Assembly (NCBI RefSeq): GCF_050485565.1
Contig: NZ_JBJHBQ010000003.1
Span: forward strand, 240,259-304,258
Direction: 5' to 3'
Source of the DNA: Glycocaulis sp050485565
GTDB taxonomy: Bacteria > Pseudomonadota > Alphaproteobacteria > Caulobacterales > Maricaulaceae
DNA: 64,000 bases
Part shown: positions 9,000 to 17,937 of the stretch, piece by piece
Layout of the letters: each line of letters starts with the position of its first letter
Position numbering within the stretch: the first letter of the stretch is position 1
Notes under the pieces: generated by a model
Seen by the model: only the letters and a program-made list of their open reading frames with translations
Told to the model about the DNA's origin: nothing
Database searches by the model: none
Position numbers and translations under genes: made by a program

Positions 9000-9746
9000 A
9001 TGTACCTTCAAAGCTGCATACTACCGATCTGCACTTACTCGATTAATGATGCAGGCTTGGCACACATCCACAGGCTGTTCGGCAGCGCATTCTTAATCCG
9101 GCCCGATGGCTTAGTGATGACAGCAGCACATGTATTGAAGGACGCATTTGCGAGCGCGGCGGAAAATAATCAAAAGGTAGCTTTCGTCGGTAAAGACGAA
9201 AATGGACAGGCAGAAAAAAACGTTGTTGCGGAAATTACTGCATGGGATTGCGCGCCTGAACCCATTGATATCGCTGTGGCGATCTCGATATACCAGAGCA
9301 AAACAACCTACAAACTATCAAAAAAAACCTATGATACTTTATTGTGGCGAGACGTTGCTTCAATCGGATATCCTATAAATGCATGGTCGATTGTTGATAA
9401 AAAGCATCGAATTAATTTGAGATGCCACAAGGGCTATGTTCAACGCCACATAGCCTCAGGTGATCTGGGCCGCCCAACACCAGAATCTTTCGAATTGAGT
9501 TTTTTAGGTTCCCGAGGAATGAGTGGCGCCCCAGTATTTTTGTATCAGGGTGATCATGATGAGGTGCTTGGCGTATTTGTAGGCGCCTTTCGCTCTGAAA
9601 TCGTTGAAGAAGTTTTGGAAGAAATAACAGAAGGCTCTAAGACATACACAGAAAAGCGCGTGAAGGTTGATGAGTACGGTATTGCTCACGCTATCTCCGC
9701 CCTGAGGGGATGGGTGCCATCATTCATGGTAGATGCTTTAATTTGA
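9000..9746 (+). CDS. Trypsin-like serine peptidase domain protein, AT-rich accessory gene
   Basis: Protein of 248 aa with a chymotrypsin/trypsin-fold signature: His44 in TAAHVL, Asp90 in IDIAVAIS and Ser175 in RGMSGAPVF, a plausible catalytic triad in the right order and spacing. There is no convincing signal peptide and no PDZ domain, so it is not a DegP/HtrA protein and is probably cytoplasmic. The start follows a strong AGGAGG (8990-8995). Composition is clearly more AT-rich, with A/T-ending codons, unlike its neighbours. It ends 3 nt before the recG start codon. Stand-alone trypsin-like domains occur as effectors in bacterial conflict systems, but no partner gene is adjacent here, so the role is unknown. 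Confidence 0.75.
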   Translation: MYLQSCILPICTYSINDAGLAHIHRLFGSAFLIRPDGLVMTAAHVLKDAFASAAENNQKVAFVGKDENGQAEKNVVAEITAWDCAPEPIDIAVAISIYQSKTTYKLSKKTYDTLLWRDVASIGYPINAWSIVDKKHRINLRCHKGYVQRHIASGDLGRPTPESFELSFLGSRGMSGAPVFLYQGDHDEVLGVFVGAFRSEIVEEVLEEITEGSKTYTEKRVKVDEYGIAHAISALRGWVPSFMVDALI

Positions 9747-9749
9747 TAG

Positions 9750-11843
9750 ATGCGCCCTGAGTCCCTCTTTCCCCTGTTTGCCGATCTGACGAGCCTTACC
9801 GGTGTCGGGCCGAAGCTGGCGGCATTGCTGGAGAAGGTGTTTGGCGGCGGGCGGGTGAAGGATGCCGTCTTCACCCTGCCCACAGGGCTTATCGACCGCT
9901 CCCGGCGGGTGACGATTGCCGAGTGCGGTCAGGGCGGCGCGTCCGGCCTTGTCACGCTGGACGTGATGATCGAGGCGCATGTGCCGGGCGCAACTCTTAA
10001 ACAGCCCTACAAGGTGCGCGCGAGCGATGAGAGCGGCTTCCTCCATCTCGTCTTCTTCCACGCCCGCAAGGACTATCTGATGCGCACCCTGCCGCCCGGC
10101 GAGCGGCGCATCGTGTCTGGCAAGGCGGAGCGGTTTGGCTCCGAAATCCAGATCGTCCATCCGGACCTGGTGGCGAAACCCGGTGAGATCAGCGCCGATG
10201 ACCTCATCCAGCCCGTCTATCCGCTCACCGCCGGGCTGACAGCCAACACGGCCAGAAAGGCCGTCAGGGCCGCGCTGGAGCGCGTGCCTGACCTGCCGGA
10301 GTGGTGCGGCCCGGAGATACCCGAAGCCGCCTCCTGGCCCCTCTGGAGGGCCGCTATCGAGGCGGCGCATGCGCCGCGCTCGGCGGCTGATCTGGAGCCA
10401 GGCAATCTCGCGCGCACCCGCCTCGCGTTTGATGAGCTATTGGCTCACCAGTTGGCCCTCAAACTCGCTCGCGCCAGCCGCAAGGCGAGGAAGGGCCGCG
10501 AGCTGAAAGGCAGTGGTGGCAAGGTACAGGCCGTCATCGCCGCTGCACCCTTCACGCCGACGGGCGCTCAAGTGCGGGCCTTCGAGGCGGCGAAATCCGA
10601 CATGGAGGCGGCGACGCGCATGATGCGCCTGGTCCACGGCGATGTGGGGTCGGGCAAGACCTTCGTTGCGGCCCTGTGCGCGGCCCATGCGGCAGAGGCG
10701 GGCGTGCAGACGGCGCTGATGGCGCCGACCGAGATTCTCGCCCGCCAGCATGCTGCCGTGCTGACGCCCCTGCTCGCCGCGGCAGGTATCCGCACCATCA
10801 CCCTAACCGGACGCGACAAGGGCCGCGCACGGGAAGAGCTCACCGCCGCCATCGCCAATGGCGAGGCCCATGTGGTGTGCGGCACCCATGCCCTCTTTCA
10901 GGATGCGGTGGAGTTTCACGATCTCGGCCTTGTCATCATTGACGAGCAGCATCGCTTTGGCGTGTCTGACAGGAAGCGCCTGACCTCCAAGGGAGCCATG
11001 CCCGATACGCTGGTGATGAGCGCGACGCCCATTCCGCGCACGCTGACCCTTGCCGTCTATGGCGATCTGGATGTCTCGCGCCTTGATGAGAAACCAGCCG
11101 GGCGCATCCCGCCCACCACGCGCGTCATTCCCGGCGAACGGCTGGATGATGTAATCGAAGGGCTGGGGCGGGCTGTAGCCAAGGGCGAGCGCGCCTACTG
11201 GGTCTGCCCGCTGGTGGAAGAGAGCGATATCTCCGACCTCGCGGCCGCAGAGGAGCGCCATCTTCTGCTCTCCAACGCGCTTCGGGCGCGCGTCGGCCTC
11301 CTGCATGGGCGGATGCCCGGCAAGGAGAAGGAGCGTATCGCGCGTTCCTTCCGTGATGGCGAGATCGATATTCTGGTCGCCACCACCGTGATCGAGGTAG
11401 GCGTCGATGCGCCGGACGCCACCATCATGGTGATCGAGCATGCCGAGCGCTTTGGCCTTGCCCAGCTGCACCAGCTGCGCGGCCGCGTGGGACGCGGCGA
11501 CAAGCCCTCCTCCTGCCTGCTGGTCTATCACGGCAAGCTTGGAGAGACCGCGCAGCGGCGCCTGGAAATCATGCGCGAGAGCGATGACGGGTTCTTCATC
11601 GCCGAGGAAGACTGGAAGCTGCGAGGCTCCGGCGATCCGCTGGGCCTGCGCCAGTCCGGCCTGCCAGACTATCGCTTTGCCGACCTTGCCGCCCATGCCG
11701 GCCTGCTCAGCCTTGCCAGTGATTACGCCAAGCTGGAAGCATCGCGCGAGGAGCCGCTAAAGGGTCCGCGTGGGGACGCGCTACGCACGCTGCTCTACCT
11801 GTTTGAGCGTGATGAAGGCGTGAAGCTGATGCGCTCTGCCTGA
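9750..11843 (+). CDS. recG: ATP-dependent DNA helicase RecG
   Basis: RecG regresses stalled replication forks and branch-migrates recombination intermediates. Length 697 aa. The N-terminal wedge/OB region begins LTSLTGVGPKLAALLEK. The helicase core has Walker A GDVGSGKT, DEQHRFGV and SATPIPRTL, then LHGRMPGKEKE and the helicase C-terminal HQLRGRVGRG. The start at MRPESLFPLF matches relatives, but there is no Shine-Dalgarno before it. The preceding protease gene ends 3 nt upstream, so recG is probably translated by coupling or from that gene's transcript. It converges on a DUF502 gene across a repeat-rich gap. Confidence 0.97.
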   Translation: MRPESLFPLFADLTSLTGVGPKLAALLEKVFGGGRVKDAVFTLPTGLIDRSRRVTIAECGQGGASGLVTLDVMIEAHVPGATLKQPYKVRASDESGFLHLVFFHARKDYLMRTLPPGERRIVSGKAERFGSEIQIVHPDLVAKPGEISADDLIQPVYPLTAGLTANTARKAVRAALERVPDLPEWCGPEIPEAASWPLWRAAIEAAHAPRSAADLEPGNLARTRLAFDELLAHQLALKLARASRKARKGRELKGSGGKVQAVIAAAPFTPTGAQVRAFEAAKSDMEAATRMMRLVHGDVGSGKTFVAALCAAHAAEAGVQTALMAPTEILARQHAAVLTPLLAAAGIRTITLTGRDKGRAREELTAAIANGEAHVVCGTHALFQDAVEFHDLGLVIIDEQHRFGVSDRKRLTSKGAMPDTLVMSATPIPRTLTLAVYGDLDVSRLDEKPAGRIPPTTRVIPGERLDDVIEGLGRAVAKGERAYWVCPLVEESDISDLAAAEERHLLLSNALRARVGLLHGRMPGKEKERIARSFRDGEIDILVATTVIEVGVDAPDATIMVIEHAERFGLAQLHQLRGRVGRGDKPSSCLLVYHGKLGETAQRRLEIMRESDDGFFIAEEDWKLRGSGDPLGLRQSGLPDYRFADLAAHAGLLSLASDYAKLEASREEPLKGPRGDALRTLLYLFERDEGVKLMRSA

Positions 11844-11861
11844 GATAGCTTTCTCCCCCCG

Positions 11862-11988
11862 TTCACGGGCGGGGTGAGAAACGAAGCTTCGAACGCCCGA
11901 AGGACCGAGGGGGGGATTTTGAAAAGAGAAGTTTCCCCCCTCCGTCAGCTACGCTGACACCTCCCCCGTAAACGGGGGAGGAAAACGA
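11862..11988. repeat. Composite palindromic intergenic repeat
   Basis: The recG/DUF502 convergent gap holds C/G-block hairpins: an imperfect C-run/G-run pair near 11867-11893, GTCAGC-TAC-GCTGAC (11944-11958) and CCTCCCCCGT-AA-ACGGGGGAGG (11960-11981, perfect). Such multi-hairpin elements are dispersed in many alphaproteobacterial genomes and can act as bidirectional terminators or REP-like repeats. Only one copy of this type is in the window. Confidence 0.6.
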
Positions 11989-11992
11989 GTGC

Positions 11993-12706
11993 CTAATCGT
12001 TCTGCCTTGGCGGCTCGCCCGCGGCCTCGCGCGCCTTGGCCTCGGCCTCGGTATGATCGAGCGTCTCGCCGGCGGGCAGCGCGCCTTCGGGCAGGCGGTC
12101 CGGGGTCACCAGGCCGAAGGAGATAATCAGCTTGGCCGCTTCCTCGATCGAGATATCAAGCGGAATCGCGCGCGAGCGCGGGATGAACAGCAAAAAGCCG
12201 GAGGTTGGGTTGGGCGTTGTCGGCACGAACACGCCGATCACGTCCTCCTTGCCCTTGCCGACATGGTGGCGGATCGCGCCCTTGCCGTGCGAGGCCACGA
12301 AGGCCACCGCATAGCTGCCCGACATCGGATATTCGACCAGCACCACTTCCTTGAAGGCATTGTTCTGCGCCCCCAGTACCGTCTCCATGAGCTGTTTGAG
12401 CGCGCCGTAGATATTGCGGATCAGCGGCACGGCATTGACGATCCGCTCGCCAATGGCCAGCAGGGTGCGCCCGAAGAAGTTCGCCGCCAGTGCACCCAGC
12501 AGGGTCAGCGCCAGCACGGCAATGATCACGCCCATGCCCGGCAGGGCGAAGGGCAGATAGGTCTCCGGGTTGTAGCGCTCCGGGATAAGCGGCTTGATGG
12601 TGGAATCAACAAAGCTGATGAAGATGTAGATCAGCCAGATGGTGACGGTCACAGGTGTGGCGACCACGATGCCGGTAAGAAAACTGTTGCGAAGCCAGCG
12701 CAGCAC
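11993..12706 (-). CDS. DUF502 family membrane protein
   Basis: Protein of 237 aa in the DUF502 family, function unknown. Two N-terminal transmembrane helices are visible (about residues 7-33 and 57-82). A conserved soluble part follows, with PLIRNIYGALKQLMETV, VLVEYPMSGSYAVAFV and VFVPTTPNPTSGFLLFIPR, all typical family motifs. The C-terminal tail after about residue 205 is acidic and low-complexity. It is a single-gene unit, divergent from the DUF3089 gene with a 120-bp gap, and converges with recG. Confidence 0.88.
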   Translation of the reverse strand: MLRWLRNSFLTGIVVATPVTVTIWLIYIFISFVDSTIKPLIPERYNPETYLPFALPGMGVIIAVLALTLLGALAANFFGRTLLAIGERIVNAVPLIRNIYGALKQLMETVLGAQNNAFKEVVLVEYPMSGSYAVAFVASHGKGAIRHHVGKGKEDVIGVFVPTTPNPTSGFLLFIPRSRAIPLDISIEEAAKLIISFGLVTPDRLPEGALPAGETLDHTEAEAKAREAAGEPPRQND

Positions 12707-12826
12707 TAGATCGGACTCCTGTCACAAAGGGGGTTACCCAGCCCGGCGCGATGATGGCAAACTTGTAACGCGACTGCCAGCGCGCCTGGCGGTAAGTACA
12801 CGCAAAATGAGGGGACAGACCGATCC

Positions 12827-14026
12827 ATGCCGAAGCTGAGCGCGCCTGCCCGCCCCTTTACCGTGTTACTCGCGATTGCCGCTACAGGGCTGGCTGTGCT
12901 TCTGATCGCGGCAAGCTGGATCATGCGCGACCAGATCTACCAGACCTTTCTTGATCCGGGCGTCCCCTTCCAGACCTACGAGCCCCCGCCCGCTCCTGAT
13001 TACACCGGCCCGGACGCGTGGGCCGTGCGCCCTGTTCTGGCGGCGCTGGATGATGACGAGCCTGCGGTGTTTTTCGTCCATCCCACGCTGCACACGGGCG
13101 GCGATCACTGGAATGCCGTGCTGGACCGGAATAGTCACCGCGAGCGGCTGGAGCGGCTCTACCTGCCCAACTATGCGGGCCCGTTCGCGCAGACCGGCGC
13201 GATATTCGCGCCGCGCTATCGTCATGCCGCGCTCTATGCCTACATGAATAACCGCGAGGATTCCCTGCAGGCCCGCCTGCTGGCTTACGAGGATGTCCGC
13301 ACCGCTTTCCGCCAGTTCCTTGCCGATATCGGTGAGGATCGCCCGGTCATTCTGGTTGGTACCGGACAGGGCGGCGAACATGTGACCGGCCTGCTGCTGG
13401 ACGAGGTGTCGCGTGATGAAAGCCTGATCGCCCGGCTGGTGGCCGCCTACATTATCGACGCGCCGGTCGCAGCAGACCTATTTGACGGGCCGTTGGCCGA
13501 TTTGCCGCTGTGTGACGCGCCGGAGGCTTTCCGCTGTGTCATCACATACTCGGCCATCCAGGCCGATGAGGCCGCGCGGATCGATGCCATTACCGAGCGC
13601 AGCTCGCTGTGGATTGATCGCGGGCGTCTGGGCCAGACGCCGGGGCGGGAGCTGGCTTGCGTGAACCCGCTATTGTGGAACCTCTCTGAGGACTATGCGC
13701 CCGCCCGCCTGCATCGCGGCGGTGCAGCCGCTGAAGGACTGGAATTGGGCGAACGCCCCTCTCCGCTGGCCAGCCAGACAAGCGCGCAGTGCCAGAACGG
13801 TCTGCTCTTCATCGATCAGCCGCGCTCGCGCACGCTGCGGCGGCCGTCGCGGCTGGCCGAAACGCGGCGCGTGCCGCCCTTCAACCTGTTTTATGCTGAT
13901 CTGGAAGCGGATGTGACGCGCCGGGCAGCATTGCTGGCTGAAACCCTCGCCGAAGAGCGGCGCTGGGCACCGGACCTGCCGGAGGCCGAGGAAGTCGTTG
14001 TGGTGCCAGTACGCCCGATTGACTAG
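12827..14026 (+). CDS. DUF3089 alpha/beta-hydrolase-fold protein, apparently catalytically dead
   Basis: Protein of 399 aa with an N-terminal membrane anchor (residues about 8-29), then a DUF3089 domain (FVHPTLHTGGDHWNA, AAYIIDAPVAADLF, CVNPLLWN). DUF3089 proteins are alpha/beta hydrolases whose nucleophile lies in a GHSQG elbow. Here the elbow reads GTGQG, with Gly in place of Ser, and the C-terminal catalytic Asp/His region before NLFYADLE reads RRVPPF with no His. Both substitutions are read directly from the sequence, so a non-enzymatic or altered activity is likely. The stop shares 4 nt (CTAG) with the convergent hldE stop. Confidence 0.8.
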   Translation: MPKLSAPARPFTVLLAIAATGLAVLLIAASWIMRDQIYQTFLDPGVPFQTYEPPPAPDYTGPDAWAVRPVLAALDDDEPAVFFVHPTLHTGGDHWNAVLDRNSHRERLERLYLPNYAGPFAQTGAIFAPRYRHAALYAYMNNREDSLQARLLAYEDVRTAFRQFLADIGEDRPVILVGTGQGGEHVTGLLLDEVSRDESLIARLVAAYIIDAPVAADLFDGPLADLPLCDAPEAFRCVITYSAIQADEAARIDAITERSSLWIDRGRLGQTPGRELACVNPLLWNLSEDYAPARLHRGGAAAEGLELGERPSPLASQTSAQCQNGLLFIDQPRSRTLRRPSRLAETRRVPPFNLFYADLEADVTRRAALLAETLAEERRWAPDLPEAEEVVVVPVRPID

Positions 14027-15489
14027 GCGTTGCCGGCTTTCATCTTTTCCACCAGCGCGGTGGTGGAAAATCCGGCCTGCAGCGGCGCGATGATGATCTC
14101 GCCGCCGCGCGATTTGATGAAATCGGCTCCGGGCAGGTCATCGGGCTTGTAGTCAGCCCCTTTCACCAGAACATCGGGGGCTATCGCGCGGATCAGCTCC
14201 TCGGGCGTGTCTTCCTCGAAGACGACTACGCGGTCCACGCTCTCCAGCGCGGCCAGCATGGCGGCGCGGTGGGCAGCAGGGTTCACCGGACGTCCCTCGC
14301 CCTTCAGGCGCGTCACGGACGCATCGCTATTGAGCCCCACCACCAGCCGGTCACAGACCGAGCGGGCATGGCGCAGAGAGGCGAGATGGCCGGGGTGGAG
14401 AATGTCAAAACAGCCATTGGTGAAGCCGACCTTCAGCCCGTCGCGGTGCCATGAGCTGACGGTGCTGGCAGCCTGCCCGCGCGACAGCACCCGCCAGTCC
14501 ACATCGCCTGCGCCGGGAATGGCGCTATCGAGCAATTCCTCCGGTGACACAGTGGCGGTGCCGGTCTTGCCGACCGCCGTGCCGGCAGCCAAGTCGGCGA
14601 GCGCCATCGTATCGACAAGCGGGAGACCGGCCGCCACGCCAAGCGAAAGCGCGGCGAGCGCCGTGTCGCCCGCGCCGGACACGTCATAGACAGAACGCGG
14701 ACGGGCGCGGTGATGATGGACCTGGCCATTCTCGATCAGGCTCATGCCCTTGCCACCGCGTGTGACGATCAGCGCAGGCGTGGCGGAGAGGCGCGACTTC
14801 AGGGCTGTCAGCGCCTCTTCTGCTTCCGCGTCCGAACCAACCGGCAGGCCTACCTCGTCAGCGAGTTCCTGCGCGTTCGGCTTGATGAGCGTTGCGCCGT
14901 CATAGCGCGAATAATCCGCGCCGCGCGGATCGACGCAGACCGGCTTTCCCGCCGCCTTGGCGAGCTTGATGATTTCGGCACACACCGCGCGCGTCAGCAT
15001 GCCCCGGCCATAATCGGAGAGGATCACGACATCCGCGCTGGCCAAAGCGGCGCTCACCGCTTCGATGACCGCGCGTTCGCTGTCATGGCTGATCGCAGTG
15101 CCGGGGTCGCAGTCCACACAGAACATTTGCTGGCTACCGGAAACATAGCGCGTCTTGGTCGGGGTCTTGCGGCCGTTCTGGCGGACCAGCGTGACAGCCG
15201 ATGCGCCGCATTCGCCAAGCAGGGCCTCTACCGCAGGCCCGTGCGCATCGTCACCAACCACGCTGACCGCACTGGCGACACCGCCCAGGCTGATCAGATT
15301 GCGCACCAGATTGCCCGCCCCGCCCAGCATCATTTCCCGGCGGGTCTCCGACAGGATCGGCACCGGCGCCTCACGCGAAATGCGCTTCACCTCGCCATAG
15401 ACGAAGGAATCCAGCAGCACGTCGCCGACAACAAGCGCGCGCTTGCCAGCGATTGCACCGAGCAGGATGGAGGCTTCCTGGCGTTGCAT
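14023..15489 (-). CDS. hldE: Bifunctional heptose 7-phosphate kinase / heptose 1-phosphate adenylyltransferase HldE
   Basis: Makes ADP-D-glycero-beta-D-manno-heptose for the LPS inner core. Length 488 aa. An N-terminal PfkB/ribokinase-like kinase domain (about 1-330) has GGAGNLVRNL near the start and the kinase C-terminal VSGAGDTALAAL anion hole. A C-terminal cytidylyltransferase-like domain (about 345-488) has FTNGCFDILHPGH with the HxGH nucleotide-binding motif. It lies 7 nt downstream of kdsA on the same strand, forming an LPS-core precursor operon. Confidence 0.96.
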   Translation of the reverse strand: MQRQEASILLGAIAGKRALVVGDVLLDSFVYGEVKRISREAPVPILSETRREMMLGGAGNLVRNLISLGGVASAVSVVGDDAHGPAVEALLGECGASAVTLVRQNGRKTPTKTRYVSGSQQMFCVDCDPGTAISHDSERAVIEAVSAALASADVVILSDYGRGMLTRAVCAEIIKLAKAAGKPVCVDPRGADYSRYDGATLIKPNAQELADEVGLPVGSDAEAEEALTALKSRLSATPALIVTRGGKGMSLIENGQVHHHRARPRSVYDVSGAGDTALAALSLGVAAGLPLVDTMALADLAAGTAVGKTGTATVSPEELLDSAIPGAGDVDWRVLSRGQAASTVSSWHRDGLKVGFTNGCFDILHPGHLASLRHARSVCDRLVVGLNSDASVTRLKGEGRPVNPAAHRAAMLAALESVDRVVVFEEDTPEELIRAIAPDVLVKGADYKPDDLPGADFIKSRGGEIIIAPLQAGFSTTALVEKMKAGNA

Positions 15490-15496
15490 GGCGGGC

Positions 15497-16360
15497 CTAA
15501 AGCGCCATTACGGGGTTAGCCTTGGCCATGCGGTCAAACTCCAGCAGATCGCCCGCAATCGCCTCAAAATGCTTCAGCGGGATCATGTTCGGCCCGTCTG
15601 ACGGCGCATTATCCGGGTCGGGGTGGGTTTCCATGAACACCGCCGCAACACCAAGGGAGACCGCCGCGCGCGCCAGATATGGCACGAACTCGCGCTGGCC
15701 GCCGGACGAAGCACCCTGCCCGCCGGGTTGTTGCACCGAATGCGTCGCATCGAAAACAACAGGGCAGCCGATACTGGCCATGATCGGCAGCGCGCGCATG
15801 TCGGAGACCAGCGTGTTATAGCCAAAGCTCGCCCCGCGTTCGCAGGCAAACACATTCGGATTGCCCGCGCCGGTGATCTTGGCGACGACATTCTTCATGT
15901 CCCACGGCGCGAGGAACTGGCCCTTCTTCACATTGATCGCCTTGCCGGTCTGCGCCGCAGCGACCAGCAGGTCGGTCTGACGGGACAGGAAGGCGGGTAT
16001 CTGCAGCACATCGACCGCCTGGGCGGCGATGGCGCACTGTTCGGCGGTGTGGATGTCGGTGAGGACCGGAAGGCCGGTCGTCTCGCGGATTTCAGCAAAG
16101 ATCGGCAGTGAGTCTTCAAGCCCGATGCCCCGCTGGGCGCTGGCGCTGGTGCGGTTGGCCTTGTCAAACGAGGTCTTGTAGATGATCTGGCAGCCCAGCC
16201 GCTCGCCGATCTCTTTCAGCATGGCGGACACTTCCAGCCCGTGCTGGCGGCTTTCCAGCTGGCAAGGCCCGGCAATGAAGGTCAGCGGACGGGTATTGCC
16301 GATCTCGAACGCGGGATGCGTGCCGCGAGCCAGCGTCACAACGGAATTGGGAGCGGTCAT
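15497..16360 (-). CDS. kdsA: 3-deoxy-8-phosphooctulonate (Kdo-8-P) synthase
   Basis: Condenses phosphoenolpyruvate with arabinose 5-phosphate to Kdo-8-phosphate for lipid A-core linkage. Length 287 aa. The family opening FIAGPCQLES, then YKTSFDKANRTS, LPVLTDIHTAEQC and NVKKGQFLAPWDM, and FDATHSVQQPGG are all present. PNVFACERGASFGYN, with Cys as the first metal-ligand position, suggests a metal-dependent class, but this was not tested. It is the first gene of the kdsA-hldE operon and is divergent from the photolyase gene. Confidence 0.96.
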   Translation of the reverse strand: MTAPNSVVTLARGTHPAFEIGNTRPLTFIAGPCQLESRQHGLEVSAMLKEIGERLGCQIIYKTSFDKANRTSASAQRGIGLEDSLPIFAEIRETTGLPVLTDIHTAEQCAIAAQAVDVLQIPAFLSRQTDLLVAAAQTGKAINVKKGQFLAPWDMKNVVAKITGAGNPNVFACERGASFGYNTLVSDMRALPIMASIGCPVVFDATHSVQQPGGQGASSGGQREFVPYLARAAVSLGVAAVFMETHPDPDNAPSDGPNMIPLKHFEAIAGDLLEFDRMAKANPVMAL

Positions 16361-16406
16361 GGGCGGTCTGTCTTTCCTTGTCAGGTGCAGCGCGATCAGA
16401 TTTCGC

Positions 16407-16436
16407 TGATCCGCGCCCCGGTTGGCCTCGTAATAG
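16407..16436 (+). promoter_or_regulatory. Candidate RpoE/ChrR-type promoter of the photolyase operon
   Basis: TGATCC (16407-16412), 18 bp, then TAATAG (16431-16436), 47 bp before the phr start codon. TGATCC is the -35 element of ECF sigma factors paired with ChrR-type anti-sigma factors (Rhodobacter RpoE). The same arrangement with an identical 18-bp spacer occurs before the ChrR-like gene at 25162-25191, and no other intergenic TGATCC in the window has a matching -10. Confidence 0.55.
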
Positions 16437-16482
16437 CTGACATAGGTATTCCCGTCATCCTTGCACTGCGGCTTTCATTATC

Positions 16483-17937
16483 GTGTCCACCTCAACTCAT
16501 TCTGCTGGTTCTCCCGTCATCTGCTGGTTGCGTCAGGACCTGCGCATCGCCGACAATCCGGCATTGCTGGCGGCGGCGAACTCCGGCGCGCCGCTGATCT
16601 GCCTCTACGTGCTCGATGACCAGACGCCCGGCAAATGGGCCAGAGGCGGTGCGTCGCGCTGGTGGCTGCACCACAGCCTTGCCGCGCTTGATGCCAGCCT
16701 GCAACGCCTTGGCACGCGCCTGATCCTGCGCCGGGGCGATGCCTTCGATATTGTCACCGGCCTTGCCAGCGAGCTGAACGCGCAAGCCGTATTCTGGAAC
16801 CGCTGCTACGAACCCTTCGCCCGCCAGCGCGATGCCCGGATCAAGGCGCATCTGAAAGACGGCGGATGCGCGGTGGAGACGTTCAACGCCTCCCTGCTTG
16901 TTGAGCCGTGGCACGTAACGACAAAGGATGGCGGGCCCTACCGCGTCTACTCGCCCTATTTCCGGGCGCTGGCCCCGCATTGTGACGATATCGCCCCCCT
17001 GCCTGCCCCTTCTTCTGTCACCGACGGTTCGCAGGGCGTTCACTCTGATGCGCTTTCCAGCTGGTCATTGCTCCCGTCCTCTCCCGATTGGGCCACAGGG
17101 TTCGGCCCCGTCTGGACACCCGGCGAGGATGGCGCGCGGGCCAGGCTCGAAACTTTCTGCGAGGATGCGGCGCGAGACTATGCCGATACCCGCAATCTGC
17201 CGGGAACCGACGGCACATCGCGCCTGTCGCCCCATTTGCATTTCGGTGAAATCTCCCCGCGCCAGATCTGGCATCACGCGGTCGGCCACGTGCATGCCGG
17301 AAAGGGCCGTGAGACGTTCCTGAAGGAAATCGGCTGGCGCGAGTTCTCCTATAACCTCCTCTATCATTTCGATGATCTGCCCGAATCCAATTATCAGCGC
17401 AAATTCAATGGCTTTCCGTGGAATTTTGATGAATCGGTTTTCCAAAAATGGACGCGCGGACAGACCGGCTATCCGGTCGTTGATGCGGGCATGCGCCAGC
17501 TCTGGCAGACAGGCTGGATGCACAACCGCGTCCGCATGATCGTCGCCTCCTTCCTGACCAAACATCTCCTGATCGACTGGCGCCGGGGCGAGGAATGGTT
17601 CTGGGATACGCTGGTGGACGCAGACCTCGCCAATAACGCCGCCAGCTGGCAGTGGGTGGCCGGATCAGGCGCGGACGCCGCGCCCTATTTCCGCATTTTC
17701 AATCCGGTGACTCAGGGAAAGAAGTTCGACGAATCCGGGAGCTATGTCCGCGAATGGGTGCCGGAGCTGGCGAACCTGCCGGACAAATATATCCATGCGC
17801 CCTGGACGGCTCCGGCCGATATTCTGGCGCGCGCCGGAATAACGCTTGGCCGTGACTACCCCAAACCGATAGTGGACCACGCCAGAGCCCGCGAACGCGC
17901 ACTGGCCGCCTTCTCCAGCCTCAAGGATGCTGCATGA
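16483..17937 (+). CDS. phr: Class I CPD deoxyribodipyrimidine photolyase
   Basis: Light-driven repair of cyclobutane pyrimidine dimers using FAD. Length 484 aa. An N-terminal antenna-binding Rossmann domain (ICWLRQDLRIADNPAL) precedes a C-terminal FAD domain with WREFSYNLLYHF, GYPVVDAGMRQLWQTGWMHN and NNAASWQWVAGSGADAAPYF, the class I photolyase signature. The start is GTG (16483) with a weak ribosome site. It is the first gene of a four-gene operon that continues with a 4-nt overlap and is driven by a candidate RpoE-type promoter (16407-16436). Confidence 0.95.
   Translation: MSTSTHSAGSPVICWLRQDLRIADNPALLAAANSGAPLICLYVLDDQTPGKWARGGASRWWLHHSLAALDASLQRLGTRLILRRGDAFDIVTGLASELNAQAVFWNRCYEPFARQRDARIKAHLKDGGCAVETFNASLLVEPWHVTTKDGGPYRVYSPYFRALAPHCDDIAPLPAPSSVTDGSQGVHSDALSSWSLLPSSPDWATGFGPVWTPGEDGARARLETFCEDAARDYADTRNLPGTDGTSRLSPHLHFGEISPRQIWHHAVGHVHAGKGRETFLKEIGWREFSYNLLYHFDDLPESNYQRKFNGFPWNFDESVFQKWTRGQTGYPVVDAGMRQLWQTGWMHNRVRMIVASFLTKHLLIDWRRGEEWFWDTLVDADLANNAASWQWVAGSGADAAPYFRIFNPVTQGKKFDESGSYVREWVPELANLPDKYIHAPWTAPADILARAGITLGRDYPKPIVDHARARERALAAFSSLKDAA

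Noticed and set aside
10803..11696. A 297-codon open frame opposite recG
   Set aside because: Shadow of the helicase domain; no start signals or family similarity.
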